From NCBI GenBank assembly GCA_001466705.2, contig LATX02000192.1, forward strand, positions 186,001 to 250,000: 64,000 bases of DNA, written 5' to 3'. The position numbers were made by a program, and so were the translations under genes. The notes under the pieces were generated by a model, which had not been told where the DNA came from, did no database searches, and saw only the letters and a program-made list of their open reading frames with translations. The first letter of the stretch is position 1, and every line of letters begins with the position of its first letter. Source of the stretch: Moniliophthora roreri. Taxonomy: Eukaryota > Basidiomycota > Agaricomycetes > Agaricales > Marasmiaceae. Of the stretch, positions 47,373 through 59,229 are shown one piece after another.

Positions 47373-47482
47373 GGAAAAATAGGCTCCTCTGTCGGTCGCA
47401 AGAATTTACCGACACGAGTCGGATGAGATTCAAATTCATATCTTCGATGTCCAGTTTGCGATATAGACTCGAAGACCATCAG

Positions 47483-48718
47483 GTAGGCCGGATGCACTCT
47501 TCCGATACCCTGGCCTCGTGCTCACCAAGTTGTCGAAAGGGAGCCGCAAAATGGCGAACTGGTAAGGGGTCCGTTGTTTCGTCTCTAGTTCATGAAGCTA
47601 ATATCTACTTCGTTTATCGTTGCCTTTCGAACATCTGTTTAGAGAATAATTCCATGTGTGTCTCTTTCTCCGCGTCGCTGTCCCAGTGCTGATCGAGTCG
47701 TATCAGGCAAGAAATGGAAGATAATCGATAAAAAAATGGTTCCTACATACTGCTCAAATATACGTGAAGCTCCCCCGGCCCCCTGGCGTCCCATGGGGTT
47801 GTCGGTGCGTGGCCTGCCGCGATTGTACTCCACGCCACGTGCGCGTTGAACGTTTTGCCACCTGTGGCACGTTCACCGCGCTGATCCTCGAGTGGTTTGC
47901 AGATTTCATGAAGACACGCCGGTGGGCAAGATACTCGACGTTCTTTTCGATCTTTACGTGGTACGTGACAAGTTCTCTCAAACTCGTGACGCTCAGATTT
48001 GTCCCTAGAAACGCCGTTCTCGCCTGCCCATAAGCTAGGGCATCGTCTACGCTGTTTACGTTGATTGAAAGAACAAATGGTTCGTGTCCTTTCATGTCGA
48101 TCTCGGAGCCGTGTTCATTGAGGCGATGCTATCAGATATACACCTTTGCTGTGCGTTCCCGCCTTCATCGACTCGGACCTAGAGCGACGCGTGAATGTGG
48201 GTTCATTTCGTATTCTTTTGTCACGTCATGTCTGACACCCTTGTTCTTGATGAAGATATTTGACATGCAGTATTTTGGAGAGAAGAGTTTTGATGAGGTC
48301 GGGACCTATGGTGTCGGTAAGCACACTTGCGTACTATTTCCAGGTAACATCGGCACTAATACCTTTTTATTTCTACAAGGGTTGTATTATGTTTTTGTGA
48401 AGACTGAAGGACTGGGAGGCATCACGAAAATGGGGAATGCGGCTTCTTGCTTCTTGTATTCAGGATTTTTTGGAAAAATCCATTCAGTTTTGCAAACCTT
48501 CGATGCATACTCTCTTCTCACAACGACGACCGCACCGCACACGAGAGTCGAATAGCTGCCCGATAGATAATGATCAAGCCCAATAAACCGCTAGTAAATT
48601 ATCCAATCCGGTAAATTCGCCTAGCCTACATCGTCCGGTCATTCCAGCTCGACGTTCCTGCCCGAGCAACACTCATTAAATATAACACACGTCTAGCGAA
48701 CTTCTAGAATCTTTCTAC
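47483..48718. other. Unassigned interval with one moderate open frame
   Basis: A plus-strand frame at 48061-48555 (164 codons) is open, but its content ('FGEKSFDEVGTYGVG', 'GGITKMGNAASCF') matches nothing I recognise, and a GT donor-like site interrupts it near 48316. It may be exons of a small unknown gene. Not called as coding. Confidence 0.3.
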
Positions 48719-49730
48719 TCAAGCTGGACCTGAGGCTTTACTCTTGCCACATGGGAGTGTCTTTGCCTTCCGGTGCCGCCGAAGGTCACTCTTCGAACCG
48801 AAACCCTTTTCGCATTCCTGGCAAACATAGGGCTTGAGTCCTTTGTGCGAATTAAGGTGATCTGAAGGGCAAATGCGATGAGAGATTGTAGATAGAAAGC
48901 TAAAGAAGACGTTTCACAGTTGAGGTTGTGTCTTTGAGTGTACCCCTTCCCGCACCCCGGGACCATGCAGAAGTACCTTTTGGCGGACGACTCTGGGGCT
49001 TGAGCTGCAGCTTGTGTGCTCGTTTGCAAGTGAGGGCCCGAGGTGGTGGATACGGATCCCCGAGCGAGCTGGACCTGCTGCAAATCGAAGCTCGACCTTA
49101 CAGCCCGAGAACTTGTGTGTAACGCTGTCGCATTGTGCACGCCATTCGTACGGGGGGTAGACGAAGTTGACGGTGCTGTATTCTGAGTCCGTCCTCGGCC
49201 ATAGATGCGGACGTCCAGATCGGGCGGAGAGTTCTGTTCGGCGTTGCTTTCGCGACCGCTGCATAGAGGTCTTGGATTCAGCAGATCAGAAGTTGTGAAT
49301 TCGCTGATATACCTTGTCACAGGCTGCAGCTGAGCAGGGTAACGATAGCTGTAACCAATAGGCTTGCGATAGTGACGCCTGCAACCTGTGGGATAACTGT
49401 TCCAGCAACGAATGCAACCTATATGATGATTGTCACGTTCAACCTGCAAAGTTGGAGAAGACGTTGGCCGCCACTCACCCTGTACATTCTGGCCCGTAGC
49501 ATTCGACGGTTTGCAAGGATTTTGCGGGGACCTAAAAGCAATCGAGTGAGGCTTCTTGGTGAATCATTCAACAAAAAGAGACAAACATGAATGAAAGGGG
49601 ACAAGTCAGTGAGATTCAACGTCATTGTCACTTTATAACGCAGTAGCAGGATCTTGCTGTTAGAGACATGAGTATCGGATCCATGAGTATTATTATTAGC
49701 CGTACCCCCTTCAATGGAACGGCTCTCCAT
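48719..49730 (-). CDS. C2H2 zinc finger protein, putative transcription factor
   Basis: Read from 'MESRSIEGGTANNN' at 49730 through several short exons to a TGA at 48719. An upstream Cys/His-containing stretch is 'CIRCWNSYPTGCRRHY'; the middle is Ser/Thr/Gln-rich. The C-terminus has two C2H2 fingers: 'YFCMVPGCGKGYTQRHNL', whose second His pair lies across an intron ('HLNSH'), then 'YVCQECEKGFGSKSDLRRH', where a Cys replaces the last His position in the tail 'RKAKTLPC'. A pair of terminal fingers on a disordered arm is typical for fungal regulators. Start and first intron are tentative; DNA target unknown. Confidence 0.75.
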
Positions 49731-52700
49731 TTTGACGAGTTAATGCCAGCACGCGTTTGCGTGTGAACTTGGAAGCAATAATTCTAGGATTGCATGCGAT
49801 ATATGCGTATAATCACGTTGCATAGCTTCGAGGTTGTAGTGAGAGCTGTTGAGTAGTACCGTGTTGGTAATTGAATGGTGTCCAAGCAGCTCGAAATGTG
49901 AAATGAACGATTTTTGACGTCACGGGTCACAGTTGTCACAGCCAATCATCATAACCCTCAGCGGTGGAGTCTATTCGTTCCTTTACTGATGCGAGTCACT
50001 TTTCCAGGTCGGATACATCACATCCATCACTTTGTTCGGTGTCTGTGTATCCCCAGTCGAATCATGCTAGAACCTGACCGCTTTCTAACAGGTACAGCCT
50101 AGTATATCGTTCTCAATCCGGAGTATGCGAGGCCAACACATCCGGGTGCACGAACAAAAGCTTTCATCACCCTTGGCTTAAGCGCTGCCGTACCTGCCGC
50201 CCATTGGGGATTTACACATGGAAAAACGACACAGAAACAGGCTTCAAATGCTTGTTAATTTCGAAATGTCTTCACATCAGTCTTCATAGTGGTAGCCTTA
50301 TTGAGCCCGGACGCTGCCCTATACGTCACTCAGTGCAAACCGCGTTCCTGACCGCTTTTATCGCGTTGATCACTTCTTTGCACACCAGATAATCCGCGTC
50401 TGCGTAATTATGGCCGCTCTCGCACGATGTCACGATATTAATCGCCCCTGGGCACACCTACACCCGTTGCGGTGTGAATTAATGCCGCGCCCGTAACGCC
50501 ACCGTTCTGTCTGTCTGCAGGTCCGATAGTGATATCTCATCCACAGTATACATGCATCACCGTTGTTATTCCTTGGATACGCGGATGCACGTGAACACAA
50601 ATAAACTCTGGCGTTAGAGCCTCATCAGATAACGTGCCTTTTGTTCGCTAGCGCTTCGATGGGATATTCACTTTCAGAAAAATCTCCATTACAGATATCA
50701 AGAATTTTCAATCTATTATTCTCTATGTAATTGCCGTCACCCAACAATGCAGTTTTGTTTCTGCAATTAATGTGAAATCCTTCGGTCCTCCTTCTGCATA
50801 TCTCCACATGAAGACTAGATACCAACGCTACCAATTCAAGTCCGCTGGCATCACTCGAGTTCAAGTACTCTTAGTCGTTTTGTTCAAGAACTCGGAACTC
50901 GCGGACACTTCAACTGGCTCACTTGGTATTTTATCCAGTATTTTTCATTACCCTTCTCAGACTTCATCTACCTCGTGGGTTTCTTCCGTTCGACTTATCT
51001 ACACATCTTGATGCTAACGACTGTAATTCTCACTTCAAGCTTGTAGGCAAGTTTGCAGGTCAAACATCGACCGGATGTTTTCGGCCTTAGTTGGCTCTGA
51101 CGAGGAGCGGGATGTTTTGGAGCATGCGTTTGGAGAAGGACATGGGTATGACTTGGAGAGCTTGCTTTGCAAGTGGCTTCTCGTATCCGTCAAAATGACT
51201 TAGGGATGATGATTCAGTATGTGCTTCATTTAGAGATGCGGTATTCTGAAACTTATCACGGGTCTTACTGCACCCCTTCTTTCTACTAACGCACCATACA
51301 CTGTCATCTACACGCAGCTACCATAATCCTGAATCCACCTTACAGCCTATGACCCGAGCCCTGCTTGGATGCATCATCCCAGTTTTTGAGTTGGGCTACT
51401 GGATCTGGGTTCTTATGGTGTATGAATCTGGAGGCAAGTCGATGTTGGTTAGCGGGGTGATCTGTATAGTTGGATAGTCAAGGAGAATGCACAGGACGCC
51501 ATCATCATACGCTTAAATGCATGGGAGACTGAGTTCTAAGGGAAACGGAATCAGATCGCGTATTCTGGTCATTCGATGCTGGATGAGAATCTTGCGTTAC
51601 AAATGTCGAATACTCAAATTACATATCGAAAAGCAGACAGAAAAGAGGTAGGATGTTCCGGAATACAACGAGAGGTCACGTAGACCATCGCCTACTGCAG
51701 CAATAAATTAAACGGCGTTGACTTCGATGTCGGTGTCGGTTTTGCGTTCAACCAAACTGGTAGAGCTCGAGCCCCATGGCGATCTTATGGACGCACACCT
51801 AAGATCTTTAGTCCCTTCTCTACCGTTGTTTGAAATCCACATTGAGGCTCCATCTGACAGTGTATTATGGTAATAAGTGCCAAAGCGTGAGTTCCAATGC
51901 TTAAACTTCAAATTGAGGTAGACCGTACAAGCGACCGGTGACCGCAAGACGACGAAACCCCCTGACCTTTAATCTTCAATCGTACTGTATTCTCGACGCA
52001 TCGCCAAGTCCTCGTTACTGTGAGAGTAATGGACGCACTCCGACCGCAATCAAATTTGGACTTGCTGTACCGTATTTTGTGACATCCAACCAGAAAGAGA
52101 TATGGTAATTTCACCGCTAGGCTCCGAGTCCGACCTGATATCACAAGGCTACAAGCAAAAAATTCCATGTCAAATCAGCGAACATTGGTGACCCACTGCG
52201 ACCGCCGCCGCCGTGGCAGCGTCTCAAGCGTCTGCTCTATGTGCATCATCGTAGCATAGGTCTGTCTTCATGAGAGAAGCGTCTGTCCACAGCGACCTAG
52301 TAAAATGTGAGTTCGAGTTCAACAAACCTGATTCTGTGAAATCCTAGAAGAAAACATGAAGCCCGCCAACAACCGCCGAGGACCCTGAGCGGCTGTCTTC
52401 AATGCCTAGCAGCTGTCTTCAATGCCTAGCAAGTCTGGACGAACAAACTGAAGAGAGAACATGCCGAGATGCCCAGTGCGCTCTTCCTACGCTGTTCCTA
52501 CTTATACTATGTTCCGGAGGTAAAATGACATTATCTCTGCATGCCCTAGGCCCTTCCATGCGGTGGATATGTACTCACAACGCATCACACTTCCTCGTTG
52601 ATCATTCAATTCAGGTCAGGGACACGTCTTTGAAAAGCTATCATTGAAGCTCTGAGAAGAAAGGCAACCAATCGGGTGTATGGGAATATCTATCAGTACG

Positions 52701-54557
52701 CGTGCTATACATTTCAGAATCGACAACGACAGTACCATATCCATGCGGCGCAGCATCCAAAACATTGGACTTGCAATAACCATGCAGCTTTGCGAAACTC
52801 GTGCATCAATACAGAATACACGAGTTGCGGGAGAACGACTCCAGCGGGCCAGCGGGAAAAGGCAACCTCAGGCCAACACTCACCTAGAATACATGCGTGA
52901 GACACGAGGCATTCGATGAATGTTCTGTTTGGAGCCTGGCTGCAACAAACCGTCAGATGGATATGGAAAAAACGAGGTCAACATGAGGTGGAACAAAAGG
53001 GCGTACAGCAGTGTTTCCCGAAGATGAAGCTAACTCGTGCTAAGGCGTTCGAGTGCCTATTGAATTCACGACACACTGGGCGAAACAAAGGGCATGTAGT
53101 GTTAATTCTCCGAAAATGAAATGAAACCCATGCCAAAAGACATGCCTGCTGGGTGTGCAGCACTGTTCTTCAGAAGATAAATCGAACTCAGTCAAAGGCA
53201 TGCATTCGATTCACGAGGCGCTTTTGGAAAGGCGATGAAGGAAGTGGGTGTACAGCACTGTTCTTGCGAGGATGAAGCGGGCTCGCAGTGTCAACGTGTA
53301 TGTCTGGGTAAGTTGTGAGACACTGTTGCAAGTCTGACGAAGATTCGCTATCCAATGATAGCAGTTGAAGGGACGAACCGGTGAATGGGTGATACCTCCT
53401 TTCTCATTCGTGAAAAAACCACTTGACATCTGTCCAAGTCCAGCTTGAAGGAATGCAGCTTTACCGTTTCCAAATCCATCAAAGAACTACATGGCTGCGG
53501 CTGCTACTTCAGATTAAGGGATCCATGGTACCACGAACCGCAATTGATCTGCGGTGTAGGTGTTGTGGACAGAACGCGGTCAATGTTACATACAACCGGA
53601 TGTAACGCCCTATATAACAGTTATGCAGAGTTTAGTTGATGTCAACCGGCGACGTATATCCCAACTCACCCTATAACATCTACATAACCCGCACTAATCT
53701 TCGACGCTGTCCAACGCTATCCATCGATGTATCTTGGGTGGATGCTCCTAGATTTCGGTAGGTGTTGGTTTCTCGAATTGCAAAGGCAGCGACATAGTGA
53801 TGATCGTATAATACGTTGACCATGATACCAAACCCTCACGTTCACGTATAGTCATAAAGCAACTGTAATTGCTAGACCTTGTGCATGGAGAAGATGTGTC
53901 GGAAACATCCTGAGGACCTCGGTCTTCATCTTCGACGCCAAAGAGTGTACTCTAACCCAAGGAAAAGAGCTGCCAGATCGTAGGCCGCGGCAGAAAAGAC
54001 CTGTTGAACGTACCTTGAGCCCTTGCAAGCGCCAGATTATCATGCAATTTCGATACGAAAACCTGGCGCCATATGCTTGATGTTGCGAGTGCAGCCCTCG
54101 TCATCCGTGTGGATAGTGGTTAGAATGATCAAGCTCTTGACGGCGAGCCGAGCGCTATGCATGAGAAATCAACAACACTCGCAACATGTCACTTCCGCAC
54201 TTCCATCCTCCTTCCATGCTGCAATATTAGATTTTCGACGTTTTCTGCGACATAATTCGACCTTTTCCGACACATTTCGGCTTGAAGTATGACTGAATTT
54301 GGTTCCCTCGACTTTTCCCCAGCGAAATAGGTCTGATTCCAGCTTGATATGCACATCCAGCATATCGGATGAATTATGCGATGATGGTTACTCTCTTTCC
54401 GTTCCTTGGTAAGTCTTCTGATCACACCTTGTTCAGGTTACGATGAGACTGACACCAGAATTCATGTAAAGGCCATGGTCATGTCCACAGATCAACATCG
54501 TAGAACCACTCACCCCATCTCAAAATCAATAACCATCTCTCATCTTCCTCATTCAAC
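49731..54557. other. 4.8-kb gene-poor interval
   Basis: No reading frame longer than about 90 aa shows family features. There is a short direct duplication near 52395-52432 ('agctgtcttcaatgcctagc' twice). Composition is ordinary and CpG is present, so it is unlike the decayed repeat block. The last 100 bp before 54558 are C/A-rich and pyrimidine-rich, as expected of the oxidoreductase promoter and leader. Confidence 0.45.
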
Positions 54558-55896
54558 ATGTCTCTCCCCTCGCAGATGAAAGCAGTCACTACCATCGGCG
54601 ATGGCAACGTCAAGCTTACCACTATCCCCATACCAAAACCTGGTTCAGGTCAAATCCTCGTAAAGGTCATCGCTGCTGCTCAGAACCCTTCCGAGTGTAC
54701 GTTCAGATTCACCTATACCTCCGATAGGCATATTAATTCCAAGTCTACAGGGATGAAAATTCAAGGTATCCCAACCACGGATGTTGTCGTTGGCCACGAC
54801 TACGCTGGTGTAGTGCAAGAAATTGGACCAGATGTTCCTGCTGGTACTAGGCAGATTGGTGAAAGAGTAGCAGGTTTTGTCAATGCTTGTAAGGGGCATA
54901 TTGACTCACACTTCTTCTGCGTCTTTCTGATGACAATGCGCTTTAAGGCATATCAAACGACATCGGAGGGACATTTGCAGAATATACATTAGCTGACGCC
55001 CAAGTCCTCATACCTCTACCCGGACACATCTCGTTTGAAGACGCCGCGACACTAGGTCTGGCCGGATTCACCGCGTGCCAGGCATTATGGCAAAACACAC
55101 CAAACGTACCCACACTTGATGAACCAACCAAAGAACCATTTTCAGTATGTGGTCATGATGCCTCTCGCGTCATAATTCTGGGGCCTCACCGGAACGTAGA
55201 TTCTTATCTGGGGCGGCGCAACTAGCGTCGGCCAGTTCGCTATCCAGCTCGCGAAAAACGCCGGTTTACAAGTAATCACCACCGCCTCGCCCAAAAACCA
55301 TGAACTCCTCAAAAGCCTCGGCGCAGATGCTGTCTTCGATTATCGAGATTCTGCGGTCGTGGATAAGGTCATCAAACAAGTCGGAGGCAAGCTAGCGTAT
55401 GCAGTGGATTGCGTTTCTACAGACGACTCAGCTCGTCAGACGAGCGAGTGTCTTGAAAGTGGTGGACATGTCTCGTTGGTTTTAATGCCAAAAGTTGAGA
55501 GAGAGGATATCAAGTCAGATACATCGTTTGTGTATACGCTTTTGGGAAAGGTATGCATCTCTAACATCGTCTATTGTATTGAGTTGGAGGTTGACGAAAC
55601 TGTAGCCCATCAACCTCTTCCCGCCATACCAATTTCCTGCCATACCTGAACACTACGACCTGGGCAAGAAGTTTGGTTCGACCATGAGTAGGCTTTTGCA
55701 GCAGGGCAAGTTGAGGGGTAATCCGATCAAGTTGGTGCCGAACGGGTTGGCTGGCGCGCAGGAGTGGATTGAATTTCAGCAGGCTGGGAAGGTGAGGGAG
55801 GATTTCCTTTGATTCTGAATCGACGCTAACGATGAATGTGAACGTGTACAGGTCAGCGCCGAGAAAATCGTCTATCGCATTGCGGATACGGCTTGA
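54558..55896 (+). CDS. Zinc-independent MDR oxidoreductase (quinone/enoyl reductase-like)
   Basis: Six exons (54558-54696, 54751-54888, 54948-55144, 55200-55550, 55606-55791, 55852-55896) join in frame to 351 aa. The N-terminal GroES-like fold starts 'MSLPSQMKAVTTIGDG' and contains 'VVGHDYAGVVQEIG'. The Rossmann part has 'IWGGATSVGQFAIQLAK' for NADPH binding and 'DYRD' after the second strand. The Cys cluster of zinc alcohol dehydrogenases is absent, so it belongs with the zinc-less medium-chain reductases, such as trans-enoyl and quinone reductases. It would reduce an activated double bond with NADPH in the cytosol; substrate unknown. No biosynthetic cluster surrounds it. Confidence 0.92.
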
Positions 55897-56355
55897 GGGG
55901 CTGTCACTTTAGGTACACATAGGGTTTATTATAGACCACAACTACAATATGACGAAGATATACGAACTCAAAGGCTTGAAGAGGGCTCCGAAGACGTTGG
56001 ACGTTGCAACATTACATATTGTTTAATACTTCCCTTGAGTCTTCGGTTCGTGACAGCTGGTGAATCGGACGTACTCTTTCCACTAGTAGCTCAGCACCCG
56101 TGATTCGTTAAATCAGTATGTCATAATCGTGAACGAAGCGGTACCCATCTACGATTCCTCATCTTCACCCGCCCGCTTCCGGTCTACGTGCCACAGTTAC
56201 CCAAACACCTGCGTCTCTCAATAACCGTAGTTCCGATGTCGATGGTCTTGATACACTCTCGAGCCATGAAATGATTGTTTTGAAAGACACAGCACTTCTA
56301 GATGAAGTCTGGCTTAGGGTATCCTAGAAAAGCTAGTTAGCGCTCAAGTGTTGGG

Positions 56356-57585
56356 TTAGGGATCTATCGACTTACTGCGTGCCATGCCCGTCGTCATCAA
56401 CACAGCGTCGAGACGCTCGGTAGAAGTAAGCCTATCATCAAATGATTTCCGGTAAACGATATCCGTCTCCTTGGGTGTTAATCCATTGGGCAAAAGGCCT
56501 GGAGCGCTGAATCCATTGTCTTCATCGTCATTCTCCGAGTCGCTATCTTCCGAGTTGGAGTCATCATCCGCTTCCTCCATCCTGACGTCTTCAAAATCTC
56601 TTTCCGTGTCATCACTCTCACGACGTCTCTCCGCGTCATCGCTCTTGCCACCTTTCCTCGTGTCATCGTTCTCCGCATTCTCGCTTTTGTCACCTCTCAC
56701 CGTGCCACCGCTCTCGCTACCACCACTGTCCTCATCCGTCGGTTGATCGACATCGCATTCAGGTGGCTTGGGGGAAAGTTTACGCCATGGATAATTCTGC
56801 GGCATCCAAAAGATGAGTTCCATCAACAAATGCAGTTTGTGCTGATAATGTGATAGGGCTAAGCCAGTTGGAGTTCAATCAGTTTGGATGTGCATGATCT
56901 TGGAGTATGCATTGACAATGAGAGCGAACAGCGAAAATTCCCCATTGAATTTCAAAGGTGGTAGGACTTCTGCCTTGCCCGGTGGGAGCTTTGCCTGTAC
57001 CAAGTACGGAGCTTGTGGCGAGACAATGTAAGGTTCGTAGTGCTCATCGATCTTGAATAGATGTACACCTTGAGAAGGGGCAAAGTTTTCTGAATCGAGG
57101 ATCAAGACTGATAGGCCAACATCTTGTATGTACTTCACTTCCTCATACTTCGACACAAAGATCAGTGAGGGTTCTATTATTTGATCATTCTCTACTCACC
57201 GCATATGAGGGACGCCGGGTTTCAGATTCACCCGTAGTCTCCTGCTGCCAGCGTTCATTTGCTTCTTCAAGTTTTTCGCACAACCAGCCCAACGTATCCA
57301 ATTCAGGTAGAATGCAGAAAAGTCCATACTTGTCCCACAGGCTGTGGAAGCTGCTTTCCACTGGTATGATCATTAGTCCACTGTGATTCAAGAGACAAAC
57401 AGACGAAACGTACAAAGGAAGCAGTGTTCCACACTATCTAACCGGAATTGTTTTCCGCCATTGAACTCTAACTTTGTATAATACTCCTCCTGGAGTTCCA
57501 TTTAGTAGGTTGGGAGAATAAAGTGAACATATCACTCACGCGAGTGTCTGTCTTTGTAACAGTAGGACGAAGGCACATAGGGCAT
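56356..57585 (-). pseudogene. Unknown acidic protein gene with one in-frame stop
   Basis: Starts 'MPYVPSSYCYKDRH' at 57585, continues with 'ELQEEYYTKLEFNGGKQF', 'FHSLWDKYGLFCILPELD' and 'YIQDVGLSVLILDSENFA', then 'GEFSLFALIVNAYSKIMH' and a TGA at 56875-56877. The same frame stays open beyond it: 'ALSHYQHKLHLLMELIFW', 'MPQNYPWRKLSPKPP' and a long Asp/Glu/Ser-rich tail to 56356. The sequence on both sides of the TGA reads as one protein, so the stop looks like a CGA-to-TGA change or an error. No family recognised. If the stop is real, the acidic tail is lost. Confidence 0.55.
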
Positions 57586-57699
57586 GATGGGAGTGGTCAA
57601 GTAACTTAATAATTAGCTTAAGGGACGACGGACTGTCGTACTGCTATGAAAACGGTCCCGGGTCCGCCAAAACAAAGTCTTGACGCGTGATGCGCACAC

Positions 57700-59050
57700 C
57701 CTGTCATTCACCAGATGGACATCCAGCTCTTTCTTCAGCGCTGCGTCACGCTCGTGAAACTGGTGCGACTAGCTGGCATCGTCCTGCTCAAGAACATCAA
57801 CAATGGGTTGCCGTTGAAGAAGTTCAAGTGCTTGTTATTAGCTGGGAGCCGTGATTAGGATGGTCATGAAGGAATTTGGGGGATGGATTAGAGGACAGGT
57901 CTGTTTTCATTCCATTTTCGTGTTCTATATTTAAGGCTAACAGGTGGCTTACAAGAGGGCGAATTCCGTGCATTTGATCTCTGTGTGCACGAAATGGGCC
58001 TGGTACACAGTACACAATCCCATCGATACATCACACTCGTAATAGCCATACAAATGCCATCCAGCGCCGCGCAATGGAAGGCTACCCCCGGCTCTCGGAC
58101 AACATTAAGGGCCTGTTCAAATAGAAACCATGGTTCCCGTTTCCTGGGCTCCGCGAGGCTTACGCAACTTTCTCATCCCGCATTCACGGGTGCTTCGTCC
58201 AGCGCTTGTACGAGCGCTTCACAATAAATGTCTTTTCGACACCTATAAGTACTCATATATGTTATAGAGTGCTTACACAGAACAGTTCATTAGTGTAAGC
58301 ACCTCTCTGAATGCTCTAGAGGATAAGGACAGAAACAATTACCCAGAGCTACATAAAAATGCTTCAGGGATGGACCAATGCATCAAAAAACCACCCCAAA
58401 CACACAAGATTAGCAGAGTTCTTTGACAAAAGTTGTACAAATTAGCTGTAAATGTACTGTGCAGAGATCTGTAGGTGTTCTATAACATAGATAAGTGTCG
58501 AAAATTGTGAAGCGCTCTTACAAGCGCTCGACGAAGCGCCCGTGAATGCGGATGAGAAAGTTGCGTAAGCCTCGCGGAGCCCAGGAAACGGGAACCATGG
58601 TTTCTATTTGAACAGGCCCTTAATCCCTGCCGAGAGGATCATTGCCGTTGGACGTTCCGTTCTGGTTTTTGTGATTGTTGATTCTGACAAAAGGTCCGAA
58701 CGGTAAGCTTAGGCTACTCTACTCCCCTCTTATCTTAGCTGACAGGTAATGAATGTAGAACAAAATTGAACCAATGGCACGGAGGCAAATCACTTATTCA
58801 AGCCATGGCGGCGCAAAAATATGACATTACTGTTGTGTGGGTTGGATTGACCATCCGAATATCACTGTTGTGCGTCTCCTTGCCTTTTCTCTGCCACATT
58901 ACTTATTTGATGTATTTTAGGTCTATGGGCAGGCGTACTAGGTCATGGAGCAGGAAACTCCGTCATAAACGTTGTTTATGGTGACTTCGATGTAGGCAGC
59001 CAGCCTCCTCACACGACTATGAAAGGGTGGAAGATTACCCAGCTCATGTT
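57700..59050 (+). pseudogene. GH3 beta-glucosidase pseudogene split by a MITE
   Basis: Recognisable GH3 pieces occur in order. 'LAGIVLLKNINNGLPLKK' (about 57765-57825) matches the conserved VLLKN...LPL segment. After the MITE come 'LVFVIVDSD' (about 58658-58690), 'LNQWHGGKSLIQAMA' (58765-58815), then with a one-base shift 'WIDHPNITVV' (about 58837-58868), and after a 52-bp intron 'GLWAGVLGHGAGNSVINV' variants and 'VYGDFDVGSQPPHTT' (58920-59020). Frame shifts and stops separate them and the catalytic N-terminal domain is not visible. GH3 enzymes release glucose from cellobiose. It is a dead, partial copy. Confidence 0.75.
58109..58619. mobile_element. 511-bp MITE with ~115-bp terminal inverted repeats, TTAA target site
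   Basis: The left end GGGCCTGTTCAAATAGAAAC and the next ~95 bases reappear in reverse complement at about 58505-58619. Both ends are flanked by TTAA (58105-58108 and 58620-58623), the target duplication of piggyBac-type elements. A TAA/TTA Harbinger-type reading fits less well because the flanks are palindromic. The interior is AT-rich and non-coding. It sits within the GH3 pseudogene. Confidence 0.88.
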
Positions 59051-59229
59051 CTTGAAGGGTACGTATGTGACAGTGTCGACTTCTGGGTTCTCCATTCGTT
59101 ATTTTTAGGATACGTATTAATATTCTGCATGTCTATTGCAATATACTGCCATTCCTAAATTTGAAATCATGTCTCAACGCTTTCAAGCCTTTGTCCGCAC
59201 AAGTTCTTGGTTAACTACATAGTACAAAC

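Larger units (their letters stand above)
46481..47482 (+). ncRNA. Candidate spliced RNA with an array of repeated hairpins
   Basis: Five stem-loops are spaced over 1 kb: 46481-46514, 46777-46814, 46974-47011, 47190-47229 and about 47387-47418. The last four share an 11-nt loop of the form cggaagaatgt, and the stem bases covary (CAGT/ACTG, TGGT/ACCA, CGGT/ACCG). Copies 3-5 begin with 'ggaaaaatagg' directly behind an AG preceded by CTGAC 12-16 nt earlier, like a branch site and acceptor. Matching donors are GTGCGT (46904), GTGTGT (47124) and GTACGT (47318), giving predicted introns of 59, 55 and 55 bp; a similar intron 46688-46739 precedes copy 2. Exon-like parts are A-rich, of unequal length and not consistently open, so a non-coding transcript with duplicated exons is inferred. 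No known RNA family was recognised. Confidence 0.5.

Noticed and set aside
48061..48555. 164-codon plus-strand frame
   Set aside because: Longest frame of its interval but unrecognised, with a likely donor site inside; mentioned only as an unassigned interval.
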